This document shows, one piece after another, positions 57,676-64,000 of a DNA stretch of 64,000 nucleotides. The stretch comes from Nephrocerus scutellatus. Lineage: Eukaryota; Arthropoda; Insecta; Diptera; Pipunculidae. The stretch spans positions 33,137,777 through 33,201,776 of the forward strand of contig OX352761.1 of NCBI GenBank assembly GCA_947095585.1, in the 5' to 3' direction. The position numbers were made by a program, and so were the translations under genes. The notes under the pieces were generated by a model, which worked only from the letters and a program-made list of their open reading frames with translations, was not told the origin of the DNA and did not search any database. The stretch's first letter is position 1. Each line of letters starts with the position of its first letter.

Positions 57676-60600
57676 TGGCCAACGTCGACTCGGACCACCA
57701 TCTTGTTGGTATGGTGCTCCGAGCGCGGATTGCTTCATCACGAAAGACTGCATCCGCGAATCAGATTCGAGTAAACACGGCTGCCCTTCGCAACGAAGAG
57801 ACCAGAAATTTAGAAACTACGGTCAAGCGATGGGACTCGCCATAAATGCTGGGAGAGTAAGTCCTGGGGCTGAGATGTCGGGCGTAGAAGAGAAATGGAC
57901 ACGCCTTAAGTCATTAGTACTGCTGACTCCTGCTAGTCGTAGAGATCGGAGCGACTGGTTCGATGACGAATGTAAGCTAGCGACTGAACGTAAAAATGTT
58001 GCGTACAACAACAATGTTGCGTAGCAATGCAACAATCTCATAGAATGCGGGCATGCGAAGATGAATAGAAAGAGCTCAGAAGCCTGGGAGAGGAATCTCG
58101 TCCGTGAACTAGAAAAGTACAGATAGCGAGGACCGCACCAGGCGCGGAAGTTCCACCAAAGTCTGCGGTATGACACAATATTCACCAGGTTGCACATACT
58201 GCAAAGACAAAGAGGATAATCTGGTCGTCGATCTCAAAGGCATCTTAGAGCGATGGGAAGAGCACTTTCATGAGCTGCTAAATGGCCAGCTCAATGAGAA
58301 ATTGACCACCAAGCATAGACGAAGTAAGCAGAGCGATAAATCGGCTCAAAAATAATAAGACCCTGGGATGAGATGGTATCCCAGCGGAGCTGATTAAGTC
58401 AGCAGGGTCCGCAATACACCAAGCAATTCATGAGCTAATAGTGCAAAGAAAGTGAGGAAGAAGCGATGCCGGAAGACTGGATAAGAGGCATCCTGTGCCC
58501 CATGCATAAGAAACGAGATTTCACAACATGTAGCAATTATCGTTATATAACGTTGTTGAGTACCGCGTATAAGATTTTCTGCTCTATCCTAAAAGACAGG
58601 ATTGCCCTATACGCTAAAGACATGGTTGGTCCATACCAGTGTGGCTTCATCCCAGGCAAATCAACAACTGATCAGATTCACACCCTTAGGCAGGTGATGG
58701 AAAATGTCTAGAGTTTCAAAACTCAGAACACCATCTTTTTATAGACTTTAAAGCCGCCTATGATAGCATAGCCAGAGTAGAACATTCAACATCTGTAACG
58801 GGCTCCTACAAGAGGATGGACTGGCCTACTCCTCTTTAACCTGGCGTTGGAGAAAATGGGCTGCACATAAATGAGAGCAAAACAAAGTAGATGGTGGCTA
58901 ACATATATGTACTTTGTTTTGCTCTCATTTTGTACAGCACCTGATTTAGTGCCGCCCATACCACAGATGAACTTTAAAAGGCCATTAGAGAATTCGGCAT
59001 CTAAAATTTACTGAGACGACTATGTAAGTTGACCTTGATCATTGTTATAAGTCAAGTTAAGATATCCGGATCATTATCAAGCCCATTCAGCCAATCTGTT
59101 TGCTGCAAACACATCCGCTGGGCCAGATGGTATTTCCCCATTAATTGTGAAGAGGTGTTCTTCCAAGCTGGCATTACCATTGCGTAAGCTTTTCCATCTA
59201 TCCTATTCTTCTGGACTCTTCCCGAGAAGTTGGAAAACAGCCTTTGTCCAGCCGTCGTCTCCTTCTTCGTACCAACCCATAGCACTTACATCCATTCTTT
59301 CCAAGGTCATGGAAACGCTGATCAATTTTCAGCTCATGAAATATATTGAAACCAACGAAATCCTTAGTGACCGGCAGTACGGATTTCGTAGGCAACGTTC
59401 CACTGGTGATTTGATGGTATATCTCACCGAACAGTGGAACCGGTCTTTGCATCAATTTGGTGAAGCAAAGCTGTTGAACTCGATATTTCTAAGGCATTTG
59501 ACAGAGTATGGCATCAAACTCTTTTGTCAAAAATGCGTGCCTTGGTGTCAATGATAAACTGCTTCATTGGATTAGAAGCTATCTTTTGGACCGCTCAATT
59601 CAAGTTGTTTTGGACGGATTCAAGTCTGAAATACATAACAAAAATGCTGGCGTTCCCCAGGGCTCTGTTCTATCCCCGACACTCTTTCTCATTTTTATTA
59701 ATGATATCTTATCTGTGACTTCTAAACCAATTCACTCTTTCGCTGACGACAGCACTTTTAGCTTCTCATATAGGTTTGAGGAATGTAGACAGCGTAATAA
59801 AATGGGGAGAAAATCGAGTAGAATTTAACGCTTCCAAAACCCAATGCTGTCTCCTGTCGTCCAAGCGAATCCCAAATCACATGCCATTATCCATGAATGG
59901 CACTTGCATCGGGGAAACTGAAAATCTCGAAATTCTCGGTATGTGCGTTAACGACAAGCTTCGTTGGAATGACCACATATTTACTGTCGCCAAAATGCTG
60001 CGAAATGTTTAAGTTTTCTAACCCGGTGCAAGAAATATTTCACTCCCTTTGACCTGGCTACTATCTACAAGGCTTTTATTCGCCCTAAACTTGAGTACAA
60101 TTGTCATATTTGGTCTGGTGCGCCTAAAACAACCTTGCATCGACTAGATAGAATACAAAACCGTGCGATAAAACTTATCGGTGACGAAAACATTGCGAAA
60201 TCAATAGATTCGCTTGAACACCGCAGGAACGTCTCCTGCTTGTCACTGTTTCATCGCTTCTTCCACCAGCGGTGCTCAAGAGAAATAGCTAGTTGCATGC
60301 CAGCTCTCCTTAAATTCAACCGCGATACTCGTGGCGCTGTAAATACATATCAGTTTACCCTTAAGCCCATCTTCGGACGTACAGTTAAGTTCAGGGATTC
60401 GTTCTTCAGCCGTACAACAAGTATGTGGAATGCTCTGCCAAGCTATGTCTGTCCACATCACTATGATCCACTGACATTCAAGACACAAGCTCATAGACAT
60501 CTCCTCCCTTCTTCTCCTTTTCGTTAACGCCCACGCTGTGCCAAGCATATTGCCGAACATTATAAGGGTGCGAACCCCTTTTTGCGTGCGCAAATTATAA

Positions 60601-61100
60601 AAAAAAATCTATAACGGGCTCCGATAAGGAGATGGAACACTCTGATGTAACGGCAAGATTAATAGTCCATAGATACTGGTTTGCGCAGACGATATTGACA
60701 TCTTTGGTAAAAATCCAAGAGCTGTACAAGAAGCTTTCATACAGATCAGGCGGGAGGCTGCACATGATTTATAGCAAAATAAAGTACATGGTGGCAACAT
60801 CTGCGGATATTGCTTAGAACCAACAAAGTCTACGTGTATAGAGCAATAATCATACCATACAAGTACTTACATATGAATCCGAAACTTGGGTGCCTAGGTT
60901 TTTAATAAAGGCAAGGGTATGCCCATACTTTCGTACACAGCATCAAACTTGTAAAAGATTGCAACAGTGTAGGAAGTTTTTAGATGACAAGCTTATTCTA
61001 CTTAGATCGATTGTGAGTCTAGAAATGATGGCTGGAGGGTAAGTGGAGAAAGTACACCGCTAGAAGCTGAGCATAGCAACAGGAGAGCATTTTCTTAGTC
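57676..61100 (+). mobile_element. RTE (BovB-like) LINE copy B, with a nested Jockey-group LINE
   Basis: Endonuclease end (NVDSDHHLVGMVLRARIASS near 57680), linker (WFDDECKLATERKNVAY near 57955), RT start (PEDWIRGILCPMHKKRDFTT in 58466-58711), GPYQCGFIPGKSTTDQIHTL, then post-palm pieces. After the insertion it resumes with FAQTILTSLVKIQELYKKLS and KIKYMVAT near 60680-60800. A 21-bp perfect inverted repeat (AAATGAGAGCAAAACAAAGT.. near 58871-58940) marks a local inversion of the NESKTK-coding part. Confidence 0.75.
59090..60607 (+). mobile_element. Jockey-group LINE nested in RTE copy B
   Basis: Begins at NLFAA-like wording joined by deletion to SAGPDGISPLIV, then RT blocks ([73 protein letters not shown]) split by frameshifts, the C-terminal part (60135-60527), and ends 'gcgtgcgcaaattataaaaa'. 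5' truncated. Confidence 0.78.
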
Positions 61101-61280
61101 ATGTTGGAAAAATAAGGTTTAGATTTATGAATGAATTAGGTCTGGATTTTATCATGGCGCACCAGATGGCCCTTGATGTGTAATATGAAAGTACCGCTCA
61201 AAAAGATCGACAACCAGAACGATGGGTTAATTATGTTCCCCAGAACAAACACTTTGGAAAAAAAAAAAGCAATGTTGAGA

Positions 61281-61345
61281 TTGAGATTGGACCTTCTGCT
61301 CAGTAGCCACGCGCATTTCCACTGAGCTACGGCGCCCACTAGATA
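61281..61345 (-). mobile_element. tRNA-derived SINE head, opposite orientation
   Basis: On the - strand GGGCGCCGTAGCTCAGTGG, then AAATGCGCGTGGCTACTGAG, matches the head of the SINE at 61423. The B box is degraded (GGTCCAATCTC). It runs into an AATCTC repeat and a T-run that could end a Pol III transcript. Confidence 0.6.
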
Positions 61346-61422
61346 ACATACCAGATAAAATTGAACATTGAACAGAACGTAATTAACAGAAACACCTCGA
61401 AAGGGAGGTTATTATTGGACCG

Positions 61423-61676
61423 TGGCTCAGTGGAAATGCGCGAGGCTACTGAGCAGGAGGTTCGTGGTTCGAATCCCAGTAACTCGCGAATGGGTGACAA
61501 ACGTTCGGAGAGTAATAACTTGTCACGGAAAGCTTCTCAATTCGCCGTTCGGATCCGACCTTAAATTGTAGGTCCCTTTCATTTGTGTCCATAAAAAATA
61601 TACATGCGCAACACAAATGGTCGCGAGAAGCAAGGCCTTGGACCGCAATGGTCTGTCGCGCCGAATATTATTATTA
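61423..61676 (+). mobile_element. tRNA-derived SINE with 14-bp target-site duplications
   Basis: Head has A box TGGCTCAGTGG (61423-61433) and B box GGTTCGAATCC (61466-61476), a body of about 190 bp and an (ATT)n tail. TTATTATTGGACCG stands on both sides (61409-61422 and 61677-61690). Without a 3' acceptor stem, it is a SINE, not a tRNA gene. Such elements borrow the machinery of a LINE; the (ATT)n tail suggests which 3' end is recognised, but no LINE here has that tail. Confidence 0.88.
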
Positions 61677-61859
61677 TTATTATTGGACCGCAGTTATAGA
61701 ATCGAAGGAAAAGATGTATGAAGATGATGATGCATTTTATCGAGCAGTAAACACAGTTATTTGTACCATAGAAATGTGGATGACACTTAAAATCAGCAAT
61801 TTGATTATTAAGTAAAATTTAGTAACCGTCATTTTACTTTCAAAAATACACTTTAATTA

Positions 61860-62430
61860 ATACAATCTTTAACGAATCTAAACGAATACCATGTATGACA
61901 TAAATTACTATAAATTTGGATAAAATGTGGATGTGAAGAATTTACAAAAGGCAAACCAAATTTTGATTTCATATAATAAATGTGTGTACGTGTAAGTAAA
62001 ATTCAATCTATCACTAATAACCATGCGATAGTTTTGAGCACTGTCCACTTTAGTTCCAAATAATTAATGGTTTATTATATCAGTTGCACCAGTAACTGTC
62101 TTATGGTTTAAATGTTTAAATGAATGAAAATAAAATCTTTAATGCATTAATATACTTTTTGTCAGAGTCAAATGGACTGAAGAAGCATATGTTTCTCACA
62201 CAAAATATTTTAATTTACACTTATACCTTGATATACATATTTAAAATAATTAAAATTAAATTCTTTAATATATTTGGTTCAATTTAAGTTATAGACAAAA
62301 CAATAAATTTATGTTAAACTGTTTACTGCTCGCACTCACACTAAACACAATTTGGCAAAAGATTTGGTATTATTCGATTGATAACCACTTAAAGACAATA
62401 AAAAAAAACAACAACAAAAAACTATCTTAA
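61860..62430. other. No feature recognised
   Basis: AT-rich DNA without long frames. Confidence 0.5.
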
Positions 62431-62452
62431 TTCTGTGTTTCGTCGGTTTTAT

Positions 62453-62671
62453 AGAAATTCAAATGTTCATCCTCAATCCATGTCTTCGAACGGAAAACCA
62501 ACTACACCTTTCGCCATTGAAAGCAAGTGTTCAACAACTGTGCGCTGTGAACATTTTCAATTTCGAGACACGCTCTGTGTGTTTCCTTCTTTGTTTCTGG
62601 CGTGTTCGCAAATATACGAAAATATACCTACGACAATGACTGTCATTGACTCCAAACGATTAAATACTGGT
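62453..62671 (+). other. Candidate exon, possible start of another gene
   Basis: This is the one locally GC-balanced stretch in the region, framed by an acceptor-like GGTTTTATAG and a strong donor ACTG/GTAAGTTAC. An ATG at 62480 (MSSNGKPTTPFAIESKCSTT) reads open to the donor. No homology is recognised; it could equally be a 5'-UTR exon or chance. Confidence 0.3.
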
Positions 62672-63059
62672 AAGTTACAAAAACAAAACAATCCGAAAGG
62701 ACCAGCCTTGGAAAGATGCAAAACAAAGCGTTCTGGAATAAGTTGCATTTTGTCGCCTCATTGCGCCGGTTCTGGCACTTTTTCATGCTTTACATTATTT
62801 TTGTAATTGCATATAATATATATGTAAGTACATACACATCATGTGTGAACTAAGTAGCTGCGTTATCAATCTAATTTAATTGAAATTATATTAAGTATAA
62901 CATAACATTTACCACATTTCTATTCTATATTTTACTGTTCACATAATATATGTTAATTCCAATACGTATGTTAGTCAACTTACAAGTTTGTATGAAATAA
63001 TCAATAAGGCATTCCTACTTTTTTGCTTAAATAACTTATGTAACTTATGTAAACATAAG

Positions 63060-63165
63060 AGGTCAAGCTCTGTGTTTACGCAAATGCATATATAATCCGC
63101 AGGCATTTAAGAATCATGATCATAGACATCTCCTCTTTTGCTTAAGACCTTGAGCGTATGTTCAT
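63060..63165 (+). mobile_element. Jockey-group LINE 3' relic
   Basis: 'taatccgcaggcatttaaga' and 'catagacatctcctcttttg' match the last codons of the family (compare 60470-60510), followed by CTTGAGCGT from its tail. Only about 100 bp are recognisable. Confidence 0.5.
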
Positions 63166-64000
63166 ATTAACAAAAAAAAACAACACATAAAAATTAAAAT
63201 TGTTCTTGTAAATTCTCTAATCGGGGATACACACACACACACACACACACTGCGTGGTCGTTTTGTGGCAAAATCATCAACCAAATGACGCAGCGGCAGC
63301 GAACAGCGCTGCACACAAAGTACAGAGCTCATACTTGCCGTGATCTGATGCGATATAGCGATATTTAAAAATTGTATATTGGGTTCCCCAAGGGGCCTAT
63401 CGCTCCAAATTTTTACAAAAATCGTTTTCCATCGAAGACACACATGTGCACAAAATTTAAAGAAAATCGGGTAAATTTTGTAAAATATTTGTATGGGAGC
63501 CCCCCGACCCCGCAGCAAGAGGGGCCTCAAATTTTAATAGAAAGTGTTGTCATGGGAGATATACATGTGTGCCAAATTTCAATAAAATCGGGCTGTAGGA
63601 AGTGGGTTAAAAATTGATCGCAAGATTACATGACACACAAATCCACAAATCCACAAACCCACAAGCCCACAAACCCACAAACACACGGGCAAATGAAGTT
63701 AATATAGAGAATTTAAAAACCAAAAAAAACCCATAAAAATTAAAAATTTTCGTGTAAGTTCTTTAATTGATACAAAATGTGAAAAGTTTGAATAAATCGG
63801 GAAACATTAAAAAAAAATTTGGGAGCCCCCTTATCCTGATAACTCCAAAATGTTTACAAAAAGTGTTTCCATCGGAAATAGACATGTGTATAAAAATTAA
63901 AGAAAATCGGGTAAATTTTTTAAAATTTTAATAAGGCCTTTAGACACCGTGGTCCGATAACTTCCAAATTTTTACAAAAAGTGTTGTCCATCGGGAATAC
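63166..64000 (-). mobile_element. Two head-to-tail Helentron/DINE-like copies, the second cut by the window edge
   Basis: Copy 1 starts 'caacacataaaaattaaaat' with TAAATTCTCTA near 63210, a (CA)n microsatellite (63229-63250), monomers, then the ACAAACACACGGGCA end and TAGAGAATTTA near 63706. Copy 2 begins within 15 bp ('aaacccataaaaattaaaaa') and continues past 64000. Confidence 0.65.

Noticed and set aside
61409..61490. A tRNA gene
   Set aside because: A and B boxes are present but there is no matching 3' acceptor arm; body, (ATT)n tail and target duplications show a SINE.

Overview
This window is nuclear DNA of an insect, most likely a higher fly (Diptera). It is AT-rich, has spliced genes with GT-AG introns, an indirect-flight-muscle-type actin with the intron in the Gly-307 codon known from Drosophila Act88F and Act79B, a copia-like element whose primer site resembles that of Drosophila copia, and many non-LTR, mariner and Helitron-type elements. 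A tephritid-like fly is possible, but the sequence alone does not settle the family.

Two host genes are supported. (1) On the + strand, a complete muscle actin (exons 7411-8335 and 8402-8607, 376 aa). (2) On the - strand, a complete secreted metalloprotease of the ADAMTS9/20/GON-1 type (probable AdamTS-A orthologue). I assembled 23 coding exons from 57068 down to 26628. All splice phases agree and the coding total is 4455 nt (1484 aa plus stop). It has a hydrophobic N-terminus, a prodomain with a furin site, a zinc protease, disintegrin-like, TSR1, Cys-rich and spacer modules, seven more TSRs and a C-terminal GON domain. The last 99-nt exon lies 12.3 kb beyond the previous one, behind an intron packed with transposons.

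Layout: 1-5167, a decayed RTE-like LINE with a Jockey-group LINE inside it and 3'-end repeats on both sides. 5168-8900, actin with its upstream region. 8900-12680, sparse sequence with one Helentron-like fragment and a SINE relic. 12685-22730, a LINE graveyard with nested insertions, one having a 12-bp target-site duplication. 23060-24290, a minisatellite-type Helentron-like array. 26366-57128, the AdamTS gene, whose introns hold two deleted mariners, a LOA/R1-like LINE with a perfect 204-bp tandem duplication, a copia element with 5-bp duplications, a structurally intact mariner-like element, a fold-back element, a Helitron helicase relic and several LINE fragments. 57676-61100, a second RTE element hit by a Jockey-group LINE. 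61281-61690, two tRNA-derived SINE heads facing opposite ways, one a whole SINE with 14-bp duplications. 63060-64000, a LINE relic and tandem Helentron-like copies.

The repeat family recurring throughout (about ten sites) carries roughly 110-130 bp tandem monomers between an 11-bp perfect subterminal inverted repeat. I read it as a non-autonomous Helentron/DINE-like family. It has served as a landing site: a mariner, a copia element and the intact mariner-like element are all inserted in copies of it.
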